A stretch of DNA of 17,059 nucleotides from Bacillota bacterium (GTDB lineage Bacteria; Bacillota; Clostridia; Oscillospirales; Oscillospiraceae). The stretch is taken from contig JAEXWS010000235.1 in NCBI GenBank assembly GCA_023406225.1, forward strand, positions 1 through 17,059, read 5' to 3'. A program made the position numbers and the translations under genes. Each line of letters opens with the position of its first letter. The first letter of the stretch is position 1. The notes below the pieces were generated by a model. It was given only the letters and a program-made list of their open reading frames with translations. It did no database searches and was not told where the DNA came from. Below, in pieces: positions 1 to 7,299 of this stretch.

Positions 1-3000
1 CAGCAGCGCCACGTCCAGCAGCGCCAGCACGCTTTTGGGCGCTTCGCCGTAGCGGTCCAGCATCTCGTCCAGAAGGTCCGAGGCGTCCTCGTCCGTCCGG
101 ATGGCGGCGATGCGGCGGTACAGGTCCATCCGCTGCTCCGGGGAGGCCACGTACCGCTCGGGAATGTTGGCGTTCAGCGTCAGGTCCGCAGAGCACTCCG
201 TCTCGATGGGCCGCTCGCCGCCCTGCTCCTCCAGCACCGCTTCCTCCAGCAGCTTCAAATAGAGGTCGTAGCCCACGCTCATGAGATAGCCGGACTGCTC
301 CGGCCCCAGCAGGTTGCCCGCGCCCCGGATCTCCAGGTCCCGCATGGCGATCTTGAACCCGGAGCCGAACTCCACGTATTCCCGGATGGCTGAGAGGCGC
401 TTGGACGCGGTCTCCTGAAGGACCTTGCCCCGGCGGTAGGTCAGGTAGGCGTAGGCCCGCCGGGCGCTGCGGCCGATGCGGCCCCGGATCTGGTGGAGCT
501 GGCTGAGGCCCATTTTGTCCGCGTCCTCGATGATGAGGGTGTTGACGTTTGGAATGTCGATGCCGGTTTCGATGATGGTGGTGCATACCAGGATATCGGC
601 CTCGCCGTCCACCATGGCCTGCATGACGGAGGAGAGCGCCTGCTCCCCCATCTTGCCGTGGCCCGTCACGATGCGCACGTCCTCTCCCAGCAGCTTCTGG
701 ATGCGGGAGGCGGTGAGGTCGATGCTCTCCACCCGGTTGTGGAGATAGTACACCTGGCCGCCCCGGCCCAGCTCCCGGCGCATGGCGTCCTCCAGGATGC
801 CCCAGTCATGCTCCAGCACATAGGTCTGGACCACCTGCCGGTCGGCGGGCGGCTCCTCCAGGGTGGACATGTCCCGCAGGCCCGAGAGGGCCATGTTCAG
901 CGTCCGGGGGATGGGGGTGGCGGAGAGGGTCAGCACGTCCACCTGCCGGGCCATCTCCTTGAGCCGCTCCTTGTGGGTCACGCCGAAGCGCTGCTCCTCG
1001 TCGATGATGAGAAGGCCCAGGTCGTGGAACTCCACGCTCTTTTGCAGCAGCTTGTGGGTGCCGATCAAAAGGTCCACGCTCCCCCGCTTCACCGCGTCCA
1101 GGATGCGCTTGGCCTCCTTGGCGGAGGTGAACCGGGAGAGCACCTCGATCTTCACCGGGAAATTCCGGAAGCGGTTCGAGGCCGTGGCGTAGTGCTGCTG
1201 GGCCAGAACGGTGGTGGGCACCAGGATGGCGGATTGCTTTCCGTCCAGCACGCACTTCATCACCGCCCGGAGGGCCACCTCCGTCTTGCCGTAGCCCACG
1301 TCGCCGCACAGCAGCCGGTCCATGGGCCGGGGGCGCTCCATGTCCGCCTTGATCTCCGCGATGCAGCGGAGCTGGTCGTCGGTCTCCGCATAGTCGAAGG
1401 AATCCTCAAACTCCTGCTGCCAGGGGCTGTCCGGGGAGAAGGCGAAGCCCGGGCGCTTCTGGCGTTCGGCGTAGAGCTGGGTCAGGCCCTTGGCCAGGTC
1501 CTTGGCGGCCTTCTTGGCCCGGGTCTTCTGCTTGGCCCACTCCGTGCCGCCCAGCTTGTTCAGCTTGGACCGCTCCTGGTCCTCTCCGCCGCCGATGTAT
1601 TTGCTCACCAGGTCCAGCGCCGTGGCGGGGACATACAGGCAGTCCCCGCCCGCGTAGTCGATCTTGATATAGTCCTTTTCCACGCCGTCCACCGGCATCC
1701 GCTGGATGCCGGTGAACCGGCCCACGCCGTGGTGGACGTGGACCACCAGATCGCCGGGGCTCAGGTCCGCGAAGGACTGGATCTTCTGCCGGTTGGACTC
1801 CTTTTTCGCCCGCTGCTTCCTGAGGGGGGCGGCGGCGAGCTGCCCCTCCGTCAGCACGGCCAGCTTCAACTGAGGCCATTCGCTGCCCGCGGACAAGGCC
1901 CCGGCGGTGATCCGCACCTCTCCCGCCGCGGGCATGGCCGCGTTTGAAAGGTCCAGGGCGGAGGGGATGCCCCGCTCCTCCAGCAGGCGCTGGAGGTTTT
2001 TGGCCCGGCTCTCCCCGCCGCACAGCAGCAGCACGGCGCTGCCGGTCTGGCGGTAGTGCTCCAGGTCCGTGACGGCGGTCTCCAGACTGCCGCCGTATGA
2101 GGAGAGCTGCTTGGCGTTCACGGTGACCAGGCCCCGGGGCCGCAGGGGATGCCGGGAGGTGGGCAGGGAGTCCGTCATCAGCACCGGGAAGGCCTCCAGC
2201 GCGGCGTACAGCGCCTCGCCGGAGAGGATGAGCCCCGCGTACTCCCCGGCCAGGACCCCGGCCTCCAGCAGGGCTTCCGTGTCCTGCTTGTGCTGGAGCA
2301 GGGCGCTTTTCACCCGCTCGTCCACCCGGGCGCTCTCGCACAGGAACACCACCGCGTCCGCGGGCAGATAGTGGACCCCCGCCGTTTCCTCCGTGTACAC
2401 GGCGGCCAGATACCGGTCCAGCCCGCCGGGGACCGCGCCGCTCCGCAGCCGTTCGGCGTCCTCCCGGAGGGTCTGGACGAGCTTTTCCGTTTTCTGTTTT
2501 TTGGCCAGCTTCCCCGCCAGGGCCTCCAGCTTTTCCCCAAGGCCGGGAAGGCCGCCCCGGGCGGCGTGGGGCAGCACCTCGGCGGCGGGCAGCAGCAGCG
2601 CAGACGCCACGTTCCGCACCCGCCGCTGGGTGGCGGGGTCGAAGGCGCCCATGGAGTCGATCTCGTCGTCAAAGAACTCGCACCGCACCGGCTGGTCCAT
2701 CAGGGGGGAGAACACGTCCAGGATGCCGCCCCGCAGGGCGAACTGGCCCACGCCCTCCACTTGGTCGCACCGGACGTATCCGGCGGCCAGCAGGCGCGCC
2801 GTCAGGTCCTTCAGGTCCATCCGCCCGCCGGTCTCCAGCGTCACCGCCAAGTCCTCCAGAAGCCTGGGGGGCATGGTCCGGGCCATGAGGGCGTCCACGG
2901 TGGCCACCACCACCTGCCCGCCGCCCCGGGCCAGGGTGTGCAGCGCGGCCAGGCGGTTCTGCTCCCAGGAGCGGGAGGCCACCGCCCCCGCCCGGAACTG

Positions 3001-3258
3001 CCATTCCCGGCTCAGCAGCGTCACCACGTCCAGCCCCGTCAGGGCCCGCAGGTCCCCGGAAAGGCTGCGGACCTCCCGCTCGTCGCCGCAGACGAAGACC
3101 GCCGGACGGACCGCGGCCCGGGCCACCGCCGCGCCCACGCAGGCCCGCTGCACCGGCTGGAGGCCGTTCACCGCCACCGGGCAGCCGCCCTCGTCCACCC
3201 GGCGGATCAGCTCCGCGATCTCGGGGATGGTTTGCAATTGTTTGAGAAACTGTTCCAT
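1..3258 (-). CDS. mfd: Transcription-repair coupling factor Mfd (C-terminus cut by window edge)
   Basis: ATP-dependent translocase that removes RNA polymerase stalled at DNA lesions and recruits UvrA. The minus frame is open from ATG 3258 to base 1, giving 1086 residues; the family is usually about 1150 long, so only the end of the C-terminal domain is missing. Visible in order: an N-terminal UvrB-like part; a CarD-like RNA-polymerase-interacting domain from about residue 496 (LSPGDLVVHVHHGVGRF); Walker A GDVGYGKTE at 652-660; the DEEQ box at 753-756; then SATPIPRTL; and helicase motifs TGIDIPN and QIRGRIGRS. The start follows AAGGA with a spacer of about 10 nt. It is the last gene of the glmU-prs-pth-mfd order common in Firmicutes, but about 890 bp separates it from pth, so it probably has its own promoter. 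No frameshift was seen. Confidence 0.96.
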   Translation of the reverse strand, partial: MEQFLKQLQTIPEIAELIRRVDEGGCPVAVNGLQPVQRACVGAAVARAAVRPAVFVCGDEREVRSLSGDLRALTGLDVVTLLSREWQFRAGAVASRSWEQNRLAALHTLARGGGQVVVATVDALMARTMPPRLLEDLAVTLETGGRMDLKDLTARLLAAGYVRCDQVEGVGQFALRGGILDVFSPLMDQPVRCEFFDDEIDSMGAFDPATQRRVRNVASALLLPAAEVLPHAARGGLPGLGEKLEALAGKLAKKQKTEKLVQTLREDAERLRSGAVPGGLDRYLAAVYTEETAGVHYLPADAVVFLCESARVDERVKSALLQHKQDTEALLEAGVLAGEYAGLILSGEALYAALEAFPVLMTDSLPTSRHPLRPRGLVTVNAKQLSSYGGSLETAVTDLEHYRQTGSAVLLLCGGESRAKNLQRLLEERGIPSALDLSNAAMPAAGEVRITAGALSAGSEWPQLKLAVLTEGQLAAAPLRKQRAKKESNRQKIQSFADLSPGDLVVHVHHGVGRFTGIQRMPVDGVEKDYIKIDYAGGDCLYVPATALDLVSKYIGGGEDQERSKLNKLGGTEWAKQKTRAKKAAKDLAKGLTQLYAERQKRPGFAFSPDSPWQQEFEDSFDYAETDDQLRCIAEIKADMERPRPMDRLLCGDVGYGKTEVALRAVMKCVLDGKQSAILVPTTVLAQQHYATASNRFRNFPVKIEVLSRFTSAKEAKRILDAVKRGSVDLLIGTHKLLQKSVEFHDLGLLIIDEEQRFGVTHKERLKEMARQVDVLTLSATPIPRTLNMALSGLRDMSTLEEPPADRQVVQTYVLEHDWGILEDAMRRELGRGGQVYYLHNRVESIDLTASRIQKLLGEDVRIVTGHGKMGEQALSSVMQAMVDGEADILVCTTIIETGIDIPNVNTLIIEDADKMGLSQLHQIRGRIGRSARRAYAYLTYRRGKVLQETASKRLSAIREYVEFGSGFKIAMRDLEIRGAGNLLGPEQSGYLMSVGYDLYLKLLEEAVLEEQGGERPIETECSADLTLNANIPERYVASPEQRMDLYRRIAAIRTDEDASDLLDEMLDRYGEAPKSVLALLDVALL

Positions 3259-3309
3259 ATAACGATATTCCTTGTTAAATTTTGGAAGTTATGGACGGGG
3301 ATATCCCCA

Positions 3310-3315
3310 TTTATA
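3310..3315 (-). promoter_or_regulatory. Possible -10 box of an mfd promoter
   Basis: On the minus strand a TATAAA hexamer lies about 52 bp upstream of the mfd start. No convincing -35 is seen at 16-18 bp (the 17-bp position reads ATCAAC), so support is weak. A perfect 12-bp palindrome, GGGGATATCCCC at 3297-3308, would fall over the predicted start of transcription. Confidence 0.3.
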
Positions 3316-3433
3316 TGTAGGAAGGAAGGAAAGTTGATCTTCTGCGGCTTTTTCGAAACATGACGAAGGAACGCCGTCTGAGGACGGCGGGAGACGTGCG
3401 GCGTGCGCCGCGGGCAGTGCTTCCCGCACGGGG

Positions 3434-3466
3434 GTCCTTCTTTTTCTGGCGCAGAAAAAGAAGGAC
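3434..3466. repeat. Perfect 15-bp inverted repeat with 3-nt loop
   Basis: Arms GTCCTTCTTTTTCTG (3434-3448) and CAGAAAAAGAAGGAC (3452-3466) are exact reverse complements around GCG. Each arm carries a run of five T or A, so a transcript from either side would have a U-rich arm. It could be a bidirectional terminator or one unit of a dispersed palindromic repeat. A second, weaker hairpin of the same style (CCGAAAAAG / CTTTTTCGG, 3488-3514) follows 21 bp later. Confidence 0.75.
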
Positions 3467-3824
3467 GAAGAAAAAGACATCCCCGGGCCGAAAAAGACCG
3501 TGGGACTTTTTCGGACTTTCCGGGGGCGGGGGCTTAGATTTGCTTCTGGGGATATCGCTCTCAAATGAAGAGCCTTTTGCCGCAGAACCACAGGAACGGG
3601 GCGCGTCCGGACACACCCTGCTCCTCTTTATCGCTGCCGCACCGCTCTCTTCCGGAAGCGCCAAGCTGCGACAGCAAAAGCGACGCAGAGGGTGTCCGGA
3701 ACCACCTTCCAGACGCAGGAAGCCGCCAAACGCGGAAGAAAGCCAAAACGTCTGTCTAACTATAGCGCGAGCCGGATGAAAGCCGCAGGGTCACCGCCCA
3801 AAGTCTCTCAGCGGGCACGTGACC

Positions 3825-3854
3825 CCCCAAATGACCCGAAGCGGTCATTTGGGG
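3825..3854. repeat. Perfect 12-bp inverted repeat
   Basis: CCCCAAATGACC (3825-3836) pairs exactly with GGTCATTTGGGG (3843-3854) around a 6-nt loop. It is followed directly by another hairpin, CCAAAAG / CTTTTGG (3856-3862 / 3870-3876). The function is unknown; it lies in the pth-mfd gap. Confidence 0.7.
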
Positions 3855-3993
3855 ACCAAAAGCGCCTTTCTTTTGGACCGTGCACGGCCCGTTTTCTTTG
3901 GGCAAGAGCGGATGGGGCCCCCGCGCGGCCTGCCGCGTGGGGAGAGGAGAAAGGAACGGAGCGGCGGGAGCCCTGCCCGCAGGGCGGGGCGAG

Positions 3994-4021
3994 CGGAGCG
4001 CAGTTTCTTTCGACGACATGG
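3994..4021. repeat. 28-bp direct repeat, copy 1
   Basis: The unit starts CGGAGCGCAGTTTCTTT and recurs at 4088-4115 with 2 mismatches in 28, both C/T transitions. The two copies lie 94 bp apart, each preceded by a GGGGCG-rich stretch. Confidence 0.7.
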
Positions 4022-4087
4022 GGGGTGCAGATGCCTGCTTCCATCGAAGCAATTTGTTATAAAGAAGAGTACTTCCCCGCCCCGGGG

Positions 4088-4115
4088 CGGAGCGCAGTTT
4101 CTTTTGACGATATGG
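4088..4115. repeat. 28-bp direct repeat, copy 2
   Basis: Second copy of the unit at 3994-4021, 26 of 28 identical. It ends about 35 bp beyond the pth stop codon (on the minus strand), so it would lie in the pth 3' untranslated region. Confidence 0.7.
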
Positions 4116-4150
4116 AGCGCCGCCCGCGGATGCCCTCCGGGTATCGCGTC

Positions 4151-4741
4151 TCAGTTAAACTCGTTCATCGCCTTCTGGCACCCGTCCGCGATGATGCAGG
4201 CCGCCGCGTCGATGGCCCGCTGGAACGCCTCCAGCAGCGCCTTCTTCTCCGACTGGGACGGCACGCCGATCACCCAGCCGATCATGTCGTGCTCCGGGTC
4301 CGTGGGCGCGCCGGTGCCGATCTTGACGCGGGGAAAGTCCTGGGTCCCCAGGTGGGCGATGATGTTTTTGATGCCGTTGTGCCCGCCGGCGCTGCCGGTG
4401 GGCCGCACCCGGAGCTTCCCCACGGGCAGGGACACGTCGTCGTAGATCACCAGCACCCGTTCGGCGGGGATCTTATAAAACTGCGCCGCCTCCCGCACCG
4501 CCTCGCCGGAGAGGTTCATATAGGTCTGGGGCTTCATCACCAGGCACTTGGCGCCTGCGAAGCTCATGATGTTGTAGGCGGACTTGAACTTGACCTTGTT
4601 CAGCTTCACGCCCTGCTGCTCCGCCAGCAGGTCCACGGTGAGAAAGCCCATGTTGTGGCGGGTGTTGGCGTATTTCTGGCCCGGATTCCCCAGGCCCACC
4701 ACCAGCCAGTCCACGGCGGAGGATTTGTTTCCGAACAGCAT
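4151..4741 (-). CDS. pth: Peptidyl-tRNA hydrolase
   Basis: Cytoplasmic enzyme that cleaves the ester bond of peptidyl-tRNA released early from ribosomes, recycling the tRNA. It has 196 residues, normal for bacterial Pth. The active-site set is complete: N19 in GLGNPG, catalytic H29 in TRHNMG, N76 in MNLSG, D101 in YDDVSLPVG and N122 in AGGHNG. The ATG at 4741 is preceded by AAGGAG at a good distance. A short non-conserved N-terminal stretch (residues 1-11) precedes the first beta strand. It is third in the glmU-prs-pth run, 95 bp after prs, with a stable hairpin in that gap. No separate promoter was found, so transcription from prs or glmU is likely. Confidence 0.97.
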   Translation of the reverse strand: MLFGNKSSAVDWLVVGLGNPGQKYANTRHNMGFLTVDLLAEQQGVKLNKVKFKSAYNIMSFAGAKCLVMKPQTYMNLSGEAVREAAQFYKIPAERVLVIYDDVSLPVGKLRVRPTGSAGGHNGIKNIIAHLGTQDFPRVKIGTGAPTDPEHDMIGWVIGVPSQSEKKALLEAFQRAIDAAACIIADGCQKAMNEFN

Positions 4742-4773
4742 GTGTTTCTCCTTCTATTTGGAAATGCCGCAAG

Positions 4774-4798
4774 GGCGGGGAAGAAGCTCTTCCCCGCC
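4774..4798. other. Intercistronic hairpin between prs and pth
   Basis: GGCGGGGAAGA (4774-4784) and TCTTCCCCGCC (4788-4798) are exact complements with a 3-nt loop. On the coding (minus) strand no T-run follows, so it is more likely an RNA processing, stability or attenuation hairpin than a full terminator. It lies between the prs stop and the pth ribosome binding site. Confidence 0.6.
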
Positions 4799-4836
4799 TG
4801 GCAGTTTTCTCTATGATCCCGCTTTCTAAACGGCGC

Positions 4837-5796
4837 TCAGCGGAACAGCTTGGAGATGGAGATCTCCTGGTAGATGCGCTCGATGGCCTCCGCGAACATG
4901 GACGCCACGGAGAGGTACTTGATCTTGGAGCACCGGACGGGATCGATGGCGGGGATGGTGTCCAGCAGGGCCAGCTCCTGGATGACGCTCTCGTTCACCC
5001 GGTCCAGGGCCGGACCGGAGAGCACGCCGTGGGACGCGCAGGCGTGGACGCTGTTGGCGCCGCCCACCTCCATCAGCGCCTTGGCGGCGTTGCACAGCGA
5101 CCCGCCGGTATCCACCATGTCGTCGAAGAGGATGCAGTCCCGGCCGGACACGTCGCCGATGACGTTCATGACCTCGCAGCTGTTGGCCTTCTGGCGGCGC
5201 TTGTCCACAATGGCCAGATTCATGTGCAGCTTCTGGGCGAAGGCCCGGGCCCGGGCCACGCTGCCCACGTCCGGGGAGACCACCACCATGTCCTCGCAGG
5301 CGGAGCCGAACTTTTTGGCGTAATAATCCACAAAGATGGGGTTGCCCGCCAGATTGTCCACAGGGATGTCGAAAAAGCCCTGGATCTGGGAGGCGTGAAG
5401 GTCCATGGTCAGCACCCGGTCCGCGCCGGCGGCGGTGATCATGTTGGCCACAAGCTTGGCGGTGATGGGGTCCCGGGCCTTGGCCTTACGGTCCTGCCGG
5501 GCATAGCCGAAATAGGGGATGACCGCGGTGATGCGTCCGGCGGAGGCGCGCTTGAGCGCGTCGATCATGATGAGCATCTCCATGAGGTTGTTGTTGACGG
5601 GGGTGCAGGTGGACTGGACCACGAACACGTCGCTGCCCCGGACCGTCTCATACAAAGAGACGAAGATCTCCCCGTCGGAGAAGGTCCCCACCTCGGATTC
5701 GCCCAGCTTGGTGCCCATGAGCCTGCAGATCTCCTCCGCCAGCTTGGGATTCGCGTTGCCGGAAAACACTTTGATGTCTTTACCGTGAGAAATCAT
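4837..5796 (-). CDS. prs: Ribose-phosphate pyrophosphokinase (PRPP synthase)
   Basis: Makes 5-phosphoribosyl 1-diphosphate from ribose 5-phosphate and ATP, the precursor for purines, pyrimidines, NAD, histidine and tryptophan. From ATG 5796 it has 319 residues, the normal class I length. Visible motifs: FSDGE near residue 40; the ATP loop GYARQDRKAKARDP near 97-110; the signature DLHASQIQGFF near 132; catalytic DKRR near 198-201; and the PRPP loop DDMVDTGGS at about 225-233. A TTG two codons upstream (5802) also opens the frame. The ATG is preferred because related proteins begin MISHGKDIKVFSG, although the AAAGGG site is 10 nt from the ATG and 4 nt from the TTG. It follows glmU by 60 bp. Confidence 0.97.
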   Translation of the reverse strand: MISHGKDIKVFSGNANPKLAEEICRLMGTKLGESEVGTFSDGEIFVSLYETVRGSDVFVVQSTCTPVNNNLMEMLIMIDALKRASAGRITAVIPYFGYARQDRKAKARDPITAKLVANMITAAGADRVLTMDLHASQIQGFFDIPVDNLAGNPIFVDYYAKKFGSACEDMVVVSPDVGSVARARAFAQKLHMNLAIVDKRRQKANSCEVMNVIGDVSGRDCILFDDMVDTGGSLCNAAKALMEVGGANSVHACASHGVLSGPALDRVNESVIQELALLDTIPAIDPVRCSKIKYLSVASMFAEAIERIYQEISISKLFR

Positions 5797-5827
5797 TTCC
5801 AAAACGCCCTTTCTTCTCTATATCCTC

Positions 5828-5833
5828 ATTATA
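5828..5833 (-). promoter_or_regulatory. prs: Possible internal promoter (-10) for prs
   Basis: A perfect TATAAT lies on the minus strand in the 60-bp glmU-prs gap, about 32 bp before the prs start. The -35 region at 16-18 bp is poor (CCTTTG at 17 bp) and would fall at the glmU stop codon. It may allow prs expression independent of glmU. Confidence 0.35.
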
Positions 5834-5856
5834 TTTCTTTCAACTTGGAGCAAAGG

Positions 5857-6981
5857 TCACTTTTTGCCGTGGATCCTGCGCCGCCGCTCGGCCCAGCCCT
5901 CTTTGTTCTCCTGCCGGACCCGGGCCACAGCCAGCGCGTCCGGGGGCACGTCCTTGGTGATGGTGGCGCCCGCCGCGATATAGGCGCCCGCGCCCACGGT
6001 GACCGGGGCCACCAGGTTCGTGTTGCAGCCGATGAACGCGCCATCCCCCACGGTGCAGCGGTATTTCCGGAAGCCATCGTAATTGGTGGTGATGGTGCCG
6101 CAGCCGAAGTTCACCCCCGCACCCACGTCGGCGTCGCCCACGTAGGTCAGATGGCTCATCTTCGTCCCCTCGCCCAGCACGCAGTTCTTGAGCTGGACGA
6201 ACGCGCCGATGTGGCACCGGGGGCCCACGGCGCAGCCGGGACGGATGTGGGCGTAAGGCCCCACGTCGCACCCGTCGCCCAGGTCGCTTTCGTTCACCTG
6301 GGAGGCGTTGACGGCCACTTCGTCCCCCAGGGTGCAGCCGTTCACCACGGCGTTGGGCCCGAGGGTGCAGCCCTCCCCGATCCGGCAGGGCCCCTGGATC
6401 ATGGTCCCGGGCAGGAGGACGGTCCCCCGGCCGATCACCGCCCGGGGGTCGATATAGACGGCGGAGGGGTCCAGGACCCGGACGCCGTTTTGGATATGCC
6501 GCATGACGACGCGCTGGCGGAACAGGGGCTCCAGCTCCGCAAGGGTGTCCGCGCCGAACACGGGCAGCCAGCCGCTCACCAGCTCCGCGCCGGAGACGTT
6601 GTTGCTCATTCTTTCTCTCCAGCTCTCCTGGAGCTCATAGCCGGGGGCGGCGTAGGCGAAGCCGGGACCGGCCTCCGCCGCGGGCAGCGCCGCCCGGGGC
6701 AGCACCAGCACCGGGTCGGGCGTGGTCAGGAAGGCGGTCAGATCGCGCTGCTGCTCGGACACGGTCACGTCCGCGCCCGCGGGAAAGCAGGCCCGGGCCT
6801 CCTCCGCAAAGCGGGGGCCGCAGACAACAAAAAACCGCTCCACGCCATCAGCCTGCAATTTGTCAGCCACCCAGGAGAGGATGGGGCAAAACAGAACGGC
6901 TTCCAGCATCAGCGGTTTGGAGTGCGCCGGGAGGTCGGAATCTTCCTCAAAGAAGAATACGGCGCGCTGTGGACGATCCAT
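5857..6981 (-). CDS. glmU: GlmU-type protein with intact acetyltransferase domain and degenerate uridylyltransferase domain
   Basis: Normal GlmU acetylates glucosamine-1-phosphate and then makes UDP-GlcNAc for peptidoglycan. This protein has 374 residues against about 455 usually. The C-terminal left-handed beta-helix (about 165-345) is well kept, with the expected acetyltransferase residues R247, K265, H277, Y280, N291 and NYDG at 300-303. The N-terminal half (1-160) is short and lacks the nucleotide-binding LAAGxGTRM loop, the YGDxPL metal-binding motif and the GYGR motif, though MSNNV...GADTLAELE before the helix recalls the GlmU hinge. The acetyltransferase step is therefore likely and UTP transfer is not expected. 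The ATG is fixed by AAAGGAGG 9 nt upstream. It is first gene of the minus-strand run, with an extended -10 promoter behind it. The N-terminal half could instead be a repurposed nucleotidyltransferase fold. Confidence 0.9.
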   Translation of the reverse strand: MDRPQRAVFFFEEDSDLPAHSKPLMLEAVLFCPILSWVADKLQADGVERFFVVCGPRFAEEARACFPAGADVTVSEQQRDLTAFLTTPDPVLVLPRAALPAAEAGPGFAYAAPGYELQESWRERMSNNVSGAELVSGWLPVFGADTLAELEPLFRQRVVMRHIQNGVRVLDPSAVYIDPRAVIGRGTVLLPGTMIQGPCRIGEGCTLGPNAVVNGCTLGDEVAVNASQVNESDLGDGCDVGPYAHIRPGCAVGPRCHIGAFVQLKNCVLGEGTKMSHLTYVGDADVGAGVNFGCGTITTNYDGFRKYRCTVGDGAFIGCNTNLVAPVTVGAGAYIAAGATITKDVPPDALAVARVRQENKEGWAERRRRIHGKK

Positions 6982-7012
6982 CAGTGATGTCCTCCTTTAC
7001 ATTCGTAATCTC

Positions 7013-7021
7013 ATTATAACA
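7013..7021 (-). promoter_or_regulatory. glmU: Extended -10 promoter for glmU
   Basis: Read on the minus strand, TGTTATAAT is a perfect TATAAT with the TGN extension, about 32 bp upstream of the glmU ATG. The -35 at 17 bp (CTGGAT) is poor, which is normal for extended -10 promoters. It probably drives glmU-prs-pth. Confidence 0.6.
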
Positions 7022-7228
7022 AAGTTCCAATGAAAATCCAGTGGTTCCGGCGAATTTGTTCTGGAAATTTTCCCGAAATCTTTTCCTCCCCCCCATCAAA
7101 ATTTGTCAGAGCCCACGGAAGGCGGGGAGCGCCGTGTAAATTCCTGGCGTTTTTTCGTCGATTTGCAGAAATTCCAGTACATTTGTCGTGATTTTCTCTG
7201 AAAATCCAAATTTCCATACACATTGCGG

Positions 7229-7257
7229 TTGAATTTGTACAGGGAAAGGATTACAAT
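7229..7257 (+). promoter_or_regulatory. trmL: Sigma-A promoter for trmL
   Basis: TTGAAT (7229-7234), a 17-bp spacer, then TACAAT (7252-7257). Each box matches consensus at 4 or 5 of 6 positions and the spacing is ideal. The start of transcription would be near 7264, about 36 bp before the trmL ATG. Confidence 0.65.
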
Positions 7258-7299
7258 GGTCTACGCTCGTATGAAAAACCGGGAGGTTTAATCGATTTT

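Larger units (their letters stand above)
3259..4150. other. Long intergenic region between pth and mfd, rich in hairpins and repeats
   Basis: About 890 bp without a credible gene. The short open frames here have no good ribosome binding site, no recognisable domain and an odd composition. The region holds many inverted repeats: 3372-3389, 3434-3466 (perfect 15-bp arms), 3488-3514, 3606-3700 (9-bp ends), 3825-3854 (perfect 12-bp arms), 3856-3876 and 3970-3985. It also has a 28-bp direct repeat (3994-4021 and 4088-4115). No clear pth terminator with a T-run is seen directly after the pth stop. The content resembles dispersed intergenic repeats rather than a degraded gene. Confidence 0.7.
6982..7299. 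other. AT-rich divergent promoter region between glmU and trmL
   Basis: About 318 bp, clearly more AT-rich than the surrounding genes. It carries the glmU promoter at its left end and the trmL promoter at its right end. In between, the hexamer ATTTGT recurs at about 7054, 7101, 7181 and 7233, plus ATTTGC at 7161, all in the same orientation. No credible gene is present: the one short minus-strand frame (7014-7223) overlaps the glmU -10 box and has no recognisable features. Confidence 0.65.

Noticed and set aside
3311..4052. Several small open frames in the pth-mfd gap
   Set aside because: They mostly translate hairpins and repeats, lack ribosome binding sites and show no domain or plausible codon pattern. 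The longer plus frames continue into antisense of pth.
4813..6987. 724-codon plus-strand open frame
   Set aside because: Antisense to prs and glmU, with low-complexity HVGGD-type composition; a GC-rich shadow frame.
7014..7223. 69-codon minus-strand frame upstream of glmU
   Set aside because: Overlaps the glmU extended -10 box, is AT-rich by chance and has no recognisable features.
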